Shown: piece by piece, positions 23,682 through 32,354 of the stretch
How positions within the stretch are numbered: position 1 is the stretch's first letter
Layout: each line of letters begins with the position of its first letter
Source of the DNA: Acidimicrobiales bacterium
GTDB lineage: Bacteria > Actinomycetota > Acidimicrobiia > Acidimicrobiales > UBA8592
DNA length: 39,092 nucleotides
Assembly: GCA_030740795.1 (NCBI GenBank)
Contig: JASLWO010000022.1
Coordinates: 1 to 39,092, forward strand
Direction of reading: 5' to 3'
Notes under the pieces: generated by a model
The model's database searches: none
The model's input: only the letters and a program-made list of their open reading frames with translations
What the model was told of the DNA's origin: nothing
Made by a program: the position numbers and the translations under genes

Positions 23682-25262
23682 TTATGAGCCTGCTATGTCA
23701 GGTAGGGCAATAATTGAACATTCAGTGACGCCATCAGTGTCGATAAGTTGTTGGGCGACATCTTGAGGTACTGGATTATGTGTTGAAATAACCATCAAAG
23801 CTCCTAGGCCATCTTTGCTTAGCCCTACGTTCATATCGACGATATTTATTCCATGTTCTCCAAGGATAGTTCCGACTTTTCCGATCACTCCAGGACGGTC
23901 ATCGTTTCGAAGGACGATCATATGCTCGCTAGGGGGAACATCAACGGTGTGAGCGTCTACCATAATAATACGGTGCTCTCCTTTAAGCCCTACGACGGTT
24001 CCCGCTATTGAATGATCACCGCCCTCTATCTTTATCATATTGAGATAATCAAATGCAGTAGTCGTATTTTTAGATTCGATTATTAACCCTCGTTCCTTTG
24101 CAACATTCAAGGCATTAACAAATGAAATTGCTTGGTCATCGTCAGTTAGAAGACCTTTGACTACGGAAAGTTCAGTGATTTTGTTATCGTAACCGCCTAT
24201 CTCCCCAGCGAATTCTATGTTTATGACTTGTGGAAGAGTCGAACATAGTCCGGCGAATAACGATCCGAGTTTCTCAGCTAACGGCAAAAATGGGCGAACA
24301 GTTTCAGTTGCTTCTGAGGCTGCAACATTTACAGCAAAGGGAACGAACTTCCCTTGTAACGCTAGGTGAACTTGTTCTGCGATAGTGACACCTGCCTTTT
24401 CTTGTGCTTCTCTCGTGCTCGCTCCTAAATGTGGAGTAACCACTACATTCTCATAGCTAAATAGCCGAGATTGTGTTGTCGGTTCAGTTTCGAAAACATC
24501 TAGCGCGGCACCGGCAATGCGTTTAGTTTCTATCGCTTCCGCAAGATCTGATTCATTAACGATCCCGCCTCTAGCCACATTAACAATGCGAAGATTTGGG
24601 TTAGCGTACGTAAGAGTTTCCGCTGAAATAAGATCAATGGTTTCTGGTGTCTTAGCGACGTGGATTGTTACGAAATCTGAGGTTTCCATTAATTCCTTTA
24701 AGGAAAGTAGGTCAACGGAAAGCTGCTTTGCTCGTTCAGGAGCAACAAAAGGATCGTAGGCAACTAATTTCATTCCGAAAGAAAGAGCTCGTTGCGCTAC
24801 AAGCTTTCCTATCCTTCCCAACCCAATTATTCCAAGAGTTTTATCTGCGAGTTCAACTCCTGTCCATTCACTTCTCTCCCACCGACCGTTTCGAAGCGCT
24901 TCATTAGCTGCTGGAATATTTCGGGCCTGTGCTAGGAGTAGCGCCATCGTATGCTCAGCTGCAGAGAGAATATTTGACTTGGGAGCATTAACCACCATGA
25001 CCCCTTGCTCGGTTGCTGCACCGACGTCAACGTTATCTAATCCGATTCCAGCTCTTCCTATAACAATGAGGTCTTTCCCATTGGAAATTACTTCTTTTGA
25101 AATAGTTGTCGCCGAACGAATAATTACGGCGTGAGCGCCTTTGATTTCTTTGAGAAGTTCTGTTTCCTCAAGTTCTAATTTGACATCAACTTCGTAACCA
25201 GAGTTCTTCAAATGCTCTATACCAGATTGAGAGATATTTTCAGTAATAAGAACTCGGTACAT
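23682..25262 (-). CDS. serA: D-3-phosphoglycerate dehydrogenase
   Basis: 526 aa, the long type with substrate, NAD, ASB and ACT domains as in mycobacteria. The NAD-binding motif is LGIIGLGRIGKLVA (about residues 143-156), and catalytic Arg/Glu/His regions include NVARGGIVNE and TPHLGASTREAQ. The C-terminal ACT domain (about 455-526, MIVLRNDDRPGVIGKVG) suggests feedback inhibition by serine. It oxidises 3-phosphoglycerate to 3-phosphohydroxypyruvate, the first step of serine synthesis; serC for the next step lies at 30654. Confidence 0.96.
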   Translation of the reverse strand: MYRVLITENISQSGIEHLKNSGYEVDVKLELEETELLKEIKGAHAVIIRSATTISKEVISNGKDLIVIGRAGIGLDNVDVGAATEQGVMVVNAPKSNILSAAEHTMALLLAQARNIPAANEALRNGRWERSEWTGVELADKTLGIIGLGRIGKLVAQRALSFGMKLVAYDPFVAPERAKQLSVDLLSLKELMETSDFVTIHVAKTPETIDLISAETLTYANPNLRIVNVARGGIVNESDLAEAIETKRIAGAALDVFETEPTTQSRLFSYENVVVTPHLGASTREAQEKAGVTIAEQVHLALQGKFVPFAVNVAASEATETVRPFLPLAEKLGSLFAGLCSTLPQVINIEFAGEIGGYDNKITELSVVKGLLTDDDQAISFVNALNVAKERGLIIESKNTTTAFDYLNMIKIEGGDHSIAGTVVGLKGEHRIIMVDAHTVDVPPSEHMIVLRNDDRPGVIGKVGTILGEHGINIVDMNVGLSKDGLGALMVISTHNPVPQDVAQQLIDTDGVTECSIIALPDIAGS

Positions 25263-25373
25263 GTTTCTAATCTAGAACTTCTTGGAGCAGAAACGAACGC
25301 ATAAACAAAAGTAGCTAGATCACCTATATGAGTAGTGATTCTCATCTCTGGCGCTAATATCGGATTATTACAT

Positions 25374-25380
25374 GGGAGGA
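25374..25380 (+). promoter_or_regulatory. Shine-Dalgarno GGGAGGA that decides the amidohydrolase start
   Basis: The site overlaps the ATG at 25372 and sits 7 nt before the GTG at 25387, so the GTG is the likely start and the ATG is not. Confidence 0.7.
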
Positions 25381-25386
25381 ACATCA

Positions 25387-26568
25387 GTGGGAGACTTGAA
25401 CTTCAAGGGATTCGATTGCGATCATCACTATTACGAAGCGGAAGATGCTTTCACCCGCCACATGGATCCTCTTATGGCCCAACGCGCAATGCAATGGGTA
25501 TCAGTAAACGGTAGAAAACGCCTAATGGTCGGCGGTCAGATTAATCGTTTCATTCCGAATCCGACATTTGACCCTATAGCAAAACCGGGTTGCCTGGATG
25601 ACTACTTCCGAGGGAAGGTATCAGTGTCTGACATGCGAGATGCATTCGGTGAGTTGGAACCGATCTCAACTCGTCCCGCATATCGGGATAAAGATGCAAA
25701 GATTGCTCTTCTTGACGAACAGGGACTTGAAGGTTGTTTCCTATTCCCTACTTTAGGTGTTGGAATGGAATCGGCATTAGAAGGTGACCTTCCCGCAATG
25801 CAAGCCGCATTTACAGCTTTTAACCGCTGGGTAGCTGAAGACTGGGGGTTTAATTACCAGAATCGGCTGTTTGGAGCTGCCTACATAACACTTTCTGATG
25901 TGAACCATGCAATTAGCGAGCTTGAGTTCGCCCTTGATAAAGATGTGCGGCTGATCAATTTACGGGCATCTGCTGTTACAACCAATGATGGGCAAAGGAG
26001 TCCAGCTGATACCTATTTTGATGACTTCTGGGAAAGAGTTAATAGCTCTGGGATAACTGTGGCTTTCCACGCTGGTGACGCCGCCTATAACTTTCTCTTT
26101 AGCCACTGGGGTTTATCCACCGAGTTTGAAGCTTTCCGATACGACCCCTTAAAGCGGCTTCTTAACTATTCGAATATTGCAGATACCGTAGCTGCTCTCA
26201 TTAGTGGTGGACTTTTTAACCGTTTCCCGAACATACGGGTTTGCACAATTGAGAACGGATCGGATTGGGTTAGCGGGCTGTTTCGTAGATTCACAAAAGC
26301 ATACAAACAAGCTGAGCATGCTTTTGTTGAAGATCCAATAAAGACATTCCAAAGGCATATATGGGTAGCTCCATACTACGAGGATGACTTATCTGAGTTA
26401 CGGGAATTGGTAGGTGTGGACCATATCCTGTTTGGGTCGGACTACCCCCATGCTGAAGGGTTAGCTGTACCTATGGATTTTTGGCAAGATTTAAATGGTT
26501 TCTCAACGCCCGAAATAGAACAAGTCATGAGAACCAATGGGAAACTTCTAATTACTCCCAGCCGCTAG
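25387..26568 (+). CDS. amidohydrolase-family (Amidohydro_2, ACMSD-like) metal-dependent hydrolase
   Basis: 393 aa from the GTG at 25387, chosen for its GGGAGGA site. TIM-barrel enzyme: the first-strand metal motif is CDHHYYE (residues 11-17), a later strand gives TVAFHAGD, and the C-terminal metal Asp is in ILFGSDYPHAEG. The family includes decarboxylases and hydrolases of aromatic or polyketide-like acids, usually with one Zn or Mn. The exact reaction cannot be read. It is followed 20 bp later by a double-hotdog acyl-CoA thioesterase-like gene on the same transcript, hinting at a CoA-linked or aromatic catabolic step. Confidence 0.87.
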   Translation: MGDLNFKGFDCDHHYYEAEDAFTRHMDPLMAQRAMQWVSVNGRKRLMVGGQINRFIPNPTFDPIAKPGCLDDYFRGKVSVSDMRDAFGELEPISTRPAYRDKDAKIALLDEQGLEGCFLFPTLGVGMESALEGDLPAMQAAFTAFNRWVAEDWGFNYQNRLFGAAYITLSDVNHAISELEFALDKDVRLINLRASAVTTNDGQRSPADTYFDDFWERVNSSGITVAFHAGDAAYNFLFSHWGLSTEFEAFRYDPLKRLLNYSNIADTVAALISGGLFNRFPNIRVCTIENGSDWVSGLFRRFTKAYKQAEHAFVEDPIKTFQRHIWVAPYYEDDLSELRELVGVDHILFGSDYPHAEGLAVPMDFWQDLNGFSTPEIEQVMRTNGKLLITPSR

Positions 26569-26588
26569 AGCATAAGACAGAAGGTTAC

Positions 26589-27398
26589 ATGGCATTCCAC
26601 GATGACGTCGCTCTACAAGATTTAGGTGGCGGTTCTTTTTCAACAGAAATAATTGATAATTACTGGATTGTTGCAGGCCCGAATGGAGGATACTTGGGTG
26701 CATTACTAGCAAACGCTGGCGATCTGCATGTAGCAAAAACGTCTCATCAATTAAGAAGTTTGACCATTCACTATTTATTACCACCGAAGCTCGGTCCTGT
26801 GAATATAAACGTAGAGACAGTACGGAGTGGTAAATCTGTTGACTTCTTGAGATTAGAAATGACGCAGATGAATATTCTGGTTCTCGTTGCCACCGGAGTT
26901 TGGGCTTCAAGTAATGGATCAATCGAAGCTCCGCAATTACCCATGTTAGAAGTTCCCCCACCTGAGTCGTGCCCTGCTGGCGTCCGCTTGACAGAAACCC
27001 CGACCCGTTTGCACGAACAGTGGGAAATTCGTTCAGTGGACCGAAGCCATCATTTAAAAAATTCATCCAAAGATAGTGACCTGGGTCTGAATCTAACATG
27101 GTGGATCCGCCCAGCAACAGAAACTCCAATATCTTCGTCTTTAATAGTAGCGATCGCTGATGCCCTTCCTCCCCCTATATTCGTTACCTCACAGAAACTC
27201 AGACTTGTCCCTACCATTGACCTGACCGTTCACATACGAGCAAACCTATCTTCGTCAACATGGGGTAATAGATCATGGGTGCTCGCCAATTTCTCAACGA
27301 CCCATGCTTCCGAAGGATTCATTGAAGAGGATGGGCTTATCTGGCATCAGGACGGGACTTTATTAGCTATGAGCCGACAACTAGCTTTAGTACGGTAG
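26589..27398 (+). CDS. double-hotdog acyl-CoA thioesterase-like protein (TesB/4HBT_3-type)
   Basis: 269 aa from the ATG at 26589. The frame stays open upstream to 26481 but that would overlap the amidohydrolase, whereas AGAAGG at 26579-26584 lies 4 nt before this ATG. The N-terminal hotdog reads YWIVAGPNGGYLGALLANA and RSLTIHYLLPP, typical of the acyl-CoA thioesterase family with two fused hotdog domains; the second half (SSSLIVAIADALPPPIF to SEGFIEEDGLIWHQDGTLLA) matches the second domain, including the final DG.L.A strand. Likely hydrolyses a CoA thioester in the cytoplasm. Confidence 0.85.
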   Translation: MAFHDDVALQDLGGGSFSTEIIDNYWIVAGPNGGYLGALLANAGDLHVAKTSHQLRSLTIHYLLPPKLGPVNINVETVRSGKSVDFLRLEMTQMNILVLVATGVWASSNGSIEAPQLPMLEVPPPESCPAGVRLTETPTRLHEQWEIRSVDRSHHLKNSSKDSDLGLNLTWWIRPATETPISSSLIVAIADALPPPIFVTSQKLRLVPTIDLTVHIRANLSSSTWGNRSWVLANFSTTHASEGFIEEDGLIWHQDGTLLAMSRQLALVR

Positions 27399-27409
27399 AC
27401 GGGCGACTT

Positions 27410-29332
27410 CTACTGTATTGGGATGCTCGCAATAAGTTCGGGTGGTTCAAATCCAAAGATTTGTGAAAAGAATGAATACTCGGCTTCTAACGCAGCAACG
27501 ATATTTTCTGCTTGTCTAAAACCATGTCCTTCTCCATCAAATAGAACATAGGAATGCGGGATACTGTTACTTTTAAGCGCAGCGACGATAAGTTCCGCCT
27601 GATTAGGCGGTACTACAGCGTCTTCAGAACCTTGCAAAACAATCATTGGGCTCGTAAATTTTTCCGTATGGTTTATGGGTGACCTGTCAACATATATGTC
27701 TTTTTGGAGCGGGTATTCACCGATAAGGCGATCCAGGTAACGTGATTCGAACTTGTGGGTGTCTCTAGCTAAGATCTCTAAGTCTGCAACTCCATATCTA
27801 CTAGCTCCAGCGGAAAAATCTTGATAAAAGGCCAGTGCGGCAAGAACAGTGAACCCTCCAGCGCTTCCCCCTTTAATAGCTATTCTTTTTGAGTCAACCT
27901 CACCCTCTTCAACGAGATAACGTGCTGCTGCTACGCAGTCAGCCACATCAATACGTCCCCACTCTCCATCCAACGACTCCATGAATTCCCGTCCATAACC
28001 CGTACTACCCCGATAATCAACATCCGCTATCGCCCACCCACGGCTAGTCCAATAGCGCAAAGCCATGGACAATTCGTTTCGAGATGAACCAGTTGGCCCT
28101 CCATGGGCTAAAACCAGTAACGGTGGTTTCTCTCCAGAAGGTCCTTTCATAGAGGGATGGGCAGGAGCGTAGTAACGCACATACGCATAGCTCCCATCTA
28201 ATGTGGGGAATTTTCTCAATACTGGAGGTTTGAAATAGTCGGGATCGAATAGGTTCGGGTTTGGACTATGTAAGATCTCTTGCCGGTTTGAGCCTTTAAC
28301 TATTGACGATCCAGTGCTGTGGCTCGCAGCAAGCAACACGACTTGATCGTCACCATTAATTCTCAATTGATGTATGGAGGACCACTCAAGTGAAATCGTT
28401 TCTGATGAGGTAGCCAAAGAAGTTAACCCACTTGGTTCTGTGATTGCGGCAATAGGAGTTCCATCAGACCGGATGGCATATCTTGACTGGTCCAATGTCC
28501 ATAATGGCTGACCAATATCAAATGTTCCGCTGATTATGGCATCACATCCTTCTTCATTAAGCCGGTAAAGATTAGACCATCCTGATTGGTCGCTAAGAAA
28601 GTAAAGTTCAGTTGAGGGAGACCATTCTGGCTGGGATATTGACTCTTCTTCGCTACCTGCTACTTTTTTCCCTTTTATAACTTGCCCATCTTGTATCTGA
28701 CCTACCCATAACTCGGTTCCCCACCAAGGCATAGATGGGTGATTCCATTGAATCCACGCAAGAAACTCTCCGTCAGGCGAAGGGCGAGGAAAGGCGTAGA
28801 AATCAGATCCAACAACAAGTTCATTGATGCGCATGCTTCCATCTGTGGCAACCGCAACCAACTGATTATCTGGCTCAGTCCATAAATTGTTAAATTCATG
28901 GTGAACCTCTCTTACACAAATACACCATTGACCATCGGGGGTAACACGCCCGTCAGCGAATCTCCATGCTTGACCTTCTGGTGGATCTGGAGTTAACGAA
29001 ATTGGAGAGTTTCCTTCGGTTATCTTCCGTAGCCTTTGGTCAGAAAATTCCACATAAAATAATGTTGACTCATGAACCCACCACGCTCCTCCACCGTATT
29101 CGTGGACTCGCGTTCGAACATTGGAGTTAACTGGTGTTACCTCTACTGGTGAGCGAGCATTGCGTTGACAAACTACAGCGACTCGCCCTCCCTCATCAGG
29201 TCTTGATTCAGCCCACCAAATATCTGAACCTTCTAATTTGATACCCGTGATGCCTGTTACCCCTTCAACCAATGAAGCGGCGCTTATTGGAGAGTCCCAA
29301 CTCCCATATGGTTTAACTTTTTCTCCCCCCAC
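27410..29332 (-). CDS. prolyl oligopeptidase family (S9) serine peptidase
   Basis: 640 aa with an N-terminal beta-propeller (TolB/DPP-like, about residues 1-370) and a C-terminal alpha/beta-hydrolase domain. The triad is Ser490 in KGGSAGGF, Asp in LQGSEDAVVPP and His in GEGHGFRQ. HGGPTGSSR is the oxyanion region. Family members are dipeptidyl or acylaminoacyl peptidases acting on short peptides; no signal peptide is seen, so it is cytoplasmic. The GTG start follows the aminotransferase stop by 2 bp, so the two are co-transcribed. Confidence 0.92.
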   Translation of the reverse strand: MGGEKVKPYGSWDSPISAASLVEGVTGITGIKLEGSDIWWAESRPDEGGRVAVVCQRNARSPVEVTPVNSNVRTRVHEYGGGAWWVHESTLFYVEFSDQRLRKITEGNSPISLTPDPPEGQAWRFADGRVTPDGQWCICVREVHHEFNNLWTEPDNQLVAVATDGSMRINELVVGSDFYAFPRPSPDGEFLAWIQWNHPSMPWWGTELWVGQIQDGQVIKGKKVAGSEEESISQPEWSPSTELYFLSDQSGWSNLYRLNEEGCDAIISGTFDIGQPLWTLDQSRYAIRSDGTPIAAITEPSGLTSLATSSETISLEWSSIHQLRINGDDQVVLLAASHSTGSSIVKGSNRQEILHSPNPNLFDPDYFKPPVLRKFPTLDGSYAYVRYYAPAHPSMKGPSGEKPPLLVLAHGGPTGSSRNELSMALRYWTSRGWAIADVDYRGSTGYGREFMESLDGEWGRIDVADCVAAARYLVEEGEVDSKRIAIKGGSAGGFTVLAALAFYQDFSAGASRYGVADLEILARDTHKFESRYLDRLIGEYPLQKDIYVDRSPINHTEKFTSPMIVLQGSEDAVVPPNQAELIVAALKSNSIPHSYVLFDGEGHGFRQAENIVAALEAEYSFFSQIFGFEPPELIASIPIQ

Positions 29333-29334
29333 AA

Positions 29335-30537
29335 CTATCTTCTAAGCAGATTGGCGATACGTTCAACACCTTCAATTAGGTCTTCGTCACTAAGAGCGAA
29401 CGAAAGCCTTGCATAACCAGGGGCCCCAAAAGCTTCCCCTGGGACAAGCGCAACATGGATTTCCTCTAGAAAAATTTGGGCAAGGTCTGCAGTGTTATGA
29501 ACAGTTCTCCCAGCGATCTCTGACCCTATAATTTCTTTGAAGTTAGGGAAAGCGTAGAATGCTCCTTGAGGTTCCATTAAGGAGACCCCATCAATTTCGG
29601 TAAGCATCGAGTACATTAGCTGCCTTCTTCGATCAAAGGCTTCTCTCATCTCTTCAACTGCATCTAAAGGTCCAGAAACTGCAGCAAGAGCAGCTCTTTG
29701 TGAAACATTAGCAACGTTTGATGTTTGATGAGATTGCAAAGTTGCAGATGCTTTTGCTACATCCTTTGGGGCGATGATCCAACCTACTCGCCATCCCGTC
29801 ATAGCGTAAGTCTTAGCTACGCCATTCAAGATCACGGTTTTTTCTGAGCATTGTGGGACTAGCTGAGGCAAAGAATGGTGAGTATTAGTTCCATAGATTA
29901 AGTGCTCATATATTTCATCCGTGATAATCCAGACATTATTTTCAATCGCCCACTGTCCTATAGCCTCTATCTCTTCTCGCGGATAAACGGCACCCGTTGG
30001 ATTTGAGGGTGAGCAGAACACGAGAGCTTTTGTCCTTTCGGTAAGCGAAGCATTTAATTGCTCCACCGAAACTCTAAATCCAGTTTCCTCGGATGTCGGA
30101 AGGATGGTTGTCGTTGCTCCCGCTAACGCCACTGGTTCGGGGTATGTTGTCCAAAACGGTGAAGGAAGAAGCACTTCATCTCCTGCATCTAGAAGAACTT
30201 GCATGCAGTTGTACACAGCGTGCTTCCCCCCGTTTGTGATAACTACTTGTTCGGGTGAAATTTGCACTCCAGAATCTCGAAACGTTTTTTCTGCTATCGC
30301 TTCCTTTAACTCTGGTAAACCTCCTGCTGGGCTATATCGGTGGTTTTGGGGTTCCGAACAAGCATTAATAGCTGCTTCAACAATGTGGGGAGGTGTTAGA
30401 AAGTCGGGTTCACCCGCACCAAATCCGATTACTGGCGCCCCCGCTGCTTTTAATTCCTTTGCTTTTGAAGTAACTGCCAAGGTCGCTGATGGCGCTATCG
30501 CCCCAACTCGTTTGGAAATTCGAGACTCTTCGGACAC
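29335..30537 (-). CDS. aspartate-type aminotransferase (class I, subgroup Ib)
   Basis: 400 aa fold-type I PLP enzyme. It shows [17 protein letters not shown] near the N-terminus, [11 protein letters not shown], the [10 protein letters not shown] cofactor strand, PLP Lys242 in [16 protein letters not shown], and Arg in GYARLSFA. Subgroup Ib enzymes (AspB/AatA) mostly transaminate aspartate or prephenate, making Asp or arogenate; alanine-type activity is possible. GTG start with GGGAGG at 30543-30548, 5 nt upstream. Divergent from serC. Confidence 0.92.
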   Translation of the reverse strand: MSEESRISKRVGAIAPSATLAVTSKAKELKAAGAPVIGFGAGEPDFLTPPHIVEAAINACSEPQNHRYSPAGGLPELKEAIAEKTFRDSGVQISPEQVVITNGGKHAVYNCMQVLLDAGDEVLLPSPFWTTYPEPVALAGATTTILPTSEETGFRVSVEQLNASLTERTKALVFCSPSNPTGAVYPREEIEAIGQWAIENNVWIITDEIYEHLIYGTNTHHSLPQLVPQCSEKTVILNGVAKTYAMTGWRVGWIIAPKDVAKASATLQSHQTSNVANVSQRAALAAVSGPLDAVEEMREAFDRRRQLMYSMLTEIDGVSLMEPQGAFYAFPNFKEIIGSEIAGRTVHNTADLAQIFLEEIHVALVPGEAFGAPGYARLSFALSDEDLIEGVERIANLLRR

Positions 30538-30653
30538 TAATTCCTCCCATAGGTTTCTTGCTTCAATGATGGCGCAATTACGGAAAGATTACAGATTATT
30601 TAATTTCTATCTGGTTACGCCACTTCACGCCTAAGAAAGAGTAACTTTTTAAA

Positions 30654-31784
30654 GTGACTTTAGATAACGATTTTGTTATTCCTAGCGAACTGCTTCCCGT
30701 TGATGGACGCTTTGGTAGTGGTCCTTCGCTCGTACGGAAAGAAGCAGTGGTAGCACTTGCAGAGGTCTCTGAGACCTATTTGGGGACGAGCCACCGTCAA
30801 GACCCTGTAAGAAATATGGTCGGAAGATTGAAAGAAGGGCTAGCTCAACTGTTTTCGCTTCCAGATGATTGGGAAATTATCCTTGGGAATGGCGGGAGCA
30901 CTCTTTTCTGGGATGTTGCTGCTTTCGGTCTGATCAAGAATTCAAGCCAGCATCTAGTTTTTGGTGAGTTTTCTTCAAAATTCGCTCAAGCCGTAGATAA
31001 AGCTCCACATCTTGAAGTCCTAGAGATTATTGAGTCAGAACCCGGTGATGCCCCTTCCTTGAAACCATCAGATGTTGATACGTACGCTCTGACCCAAAAT
31101 GAAACCTCGACCGGTGTTTCAATCCCTCTTGAACGACCATCGGGTATCCCAGCCAGTAATGCTTTAGTGCTAGTCGATGCGACATCAGCAGCAGGGGGCA
31201 TGATGTGGAATCCAGCTGAAGTTGATTGTTACTATTTCGCCCCACAAAAATGTTTTGGCAGCGACGGAGGTTTATGGATTGCAATTTGCTCTCCTGCTGC
31301 CGTAAGCAGAATTGAAAAAATCTCTTCATCTGACCGGTGGGTGCCAGCAGGATTAGATATAAATACTGCACTGGGAAATAGCAGAAAGAACCAGACCTAC
31401 AATACACCAGCGTTGTCAACGATTTTCTTAACGGTTCATCAAGTTGAATGGATGAACAACAACGGTGGTTTGGGATGGGCTGCCGGACGTTCTAATAACT
31501 CTTCGTCCCACATCTACAATTGGGCTGAACACCATGCCCATGCGGAACCTTTCGTCTCCAAAGCTGAGATACGTAGCCCTGTTGTAGCCACTATTGATCT
31601 GGCGGATTCAATAAACGCTGATGATGTAGTTGATATTTGCCGCAAGAACGGAATTCTTGATATCTCTGGCTATCGCAAACTTGGCCGTAACCAGTTACGC
31701 ATTGCTACTTTCCCAGCAATTGAAATTGAAGATATTCGTTTATTGACGAAAAGCCTTGATTACGTGATAGGAAGATTGCTCTGA
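30654..31784 (+). CDS. serC: phosphoserine aminotransferase, actinobacterial type
   Basis: 376 aa. The N-terminus (LPVDGRFGSGPSLVRKEAV then YLGTSHRQDPVRNMVGRLKEG) is that of the mycobacterial-type SerC. PLP Lys199 is in YYFAPQKCFGSDGGLW, and the DATSAAGG strand holds the cofactor Asp. It transaminates 3-phosphohydroxypyruvate from SerA to phosphoserine. GTG start. The TGA stop overlaps the probable CTG start of yqgE (CTGA), which couples the two genes. Confidence 0.95.
   Translation: MTLDNDFVIPSELLPVDGRFGSGPSLVRKEAVVALAEVSETYLGTSHRQDPVRNMVGRLKEGLAQLFSLPDDWEIILGNGGSTLFWDVAAFGLIKNSSQHLVFGEFSSKFAQAVDKAPHLEVLEIIESEPGDAPSLKPSDVDTYALTQNETSTGVSIPLERPSGIPASNALVLVDATSAAGGMMWNPAEVDCYYFAPQKCFGSDGGLWIAICSPAAVSRIEKISSSDRWVPAGLDINTALGNSRKNQTYNTPALSTIFLTVHQVEWMNNNGGLGWAAGRSNNSSSHIYNWAEHHAHAEPFVSKAEIRSPVVATIDLADSINADDVVDICRKNGILDISGYRKLGRNQLRIATFPAIEIEDIRLLTKSLDYVIGRLL
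31769..31774 (+). promoter_or_regulatory. Shine-Dalgarno AGGAAG inside the serC end, serving yqgE
   Basis: AGGAAG lies 6 nt before the CTG at 31781, ideal spacing. No ATG, GTG or TTG in frame exists between the upstream stop and the conserved GKLLVASP segment, so this site supports CTG initiation. Confidence 0.6.
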
Positions 31785-32326
31785 ACGCAACTGGGAAACT
31801 TCTAGTCGCTAGCCCGCTCATGGGCGACAATAATTTTGACCGCGCCGTGGTTTTCATAATAAAACACGATCAAGAAGGTGCTATTGGGTTGGTGTTAAAC
31901 CAACCTTCGTCGGAACTTCTAGGGCCTCTATTGCCTCATTGGGAAACAGGGGATTTCAAAGATTTGACCGTTTTCCGTGGAGGCCCAGTTGATCCTAATT
32001 CCGCCATGGCTTTAGGCCGTTTCGTAGGTGAAACTGATAAGAATACAACGTTTGTTCTTGCCAATATAGGCGTAATTGATCTGAGCTTAGAACCTAAAGA
32101 ATTGCCGGATAGTCTCGTTAACTTCCGACCTTATTTAGGTTACGCAGGTTGGGGGTCTATGCAGTTAGAGTCAGAATTAGCCGCAAATGCTTGGTTCGTC
32201 GTTGATGCAAACCCTATGGACATGTTCAGGGAAGAAAATGTAGACCTTTGGTCAATGGTACTTCGAAGGCAAGAAGGTCCGATATCTTGGCTATCCAACT
32301 ATCCGCCCGACCCCCGAATGAACTAA
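31781..32326 (+). CDS. YqgE/AlgH family protein, probable CTG start
   Basis: 181 aa if started at CTG 31781. The family opens with GKLLVASP followed by GD.NFDR.VV; here the in-frame codons before the first ATG (31820) encode NATGKLLVASPL, and MGDNNFDRAVVFIIKH continues it. An ATG-only annotation would lose this conserved strand. Later hallmarks are EGAIGLVLNQPS, FRGGPVD and YAGWGSMQLESELAANAW. The family is widespread in bacteria (UPF0301); AlgH affects alginate expression in Pseudomonas but the biochemical role is unknown. It overlaps the serC stop as CTGA. Confidence 0.88.
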   Translation: MNATGKLLVASPLMGDNNFDRAVVFIIKHDQEGAIGLVLNQPSSELLGPLLPHWETGDFKDLTVFRGGPVDPNSAMALGRFVGETDKNTTFVLANIGVIDLSLEPKELPDSLVNFRPYLGYAGWGSMQLESELAANAWFVVDANPMDMFREENVDLWSMVLRRQEGPISWLSNYPPDPRMN

Positions 32327-32354
32327 CCGTTCAAGGAGCAAGAACTGAAAGTGG

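Noticed and set aside
26481-26588. Upstream extension of the double-hotdog thioesterase
   Set aside because: It overlaps the amidohydrolase end by 88 bp and lacks family similarity; the ATG at 26589 has its own ribosome site.
26548-27129. Minus-strand open frame of 193 codons opposite the thioesterase
   Set aside because: No motif; the plus-strand protein is a clear hotdog family member.
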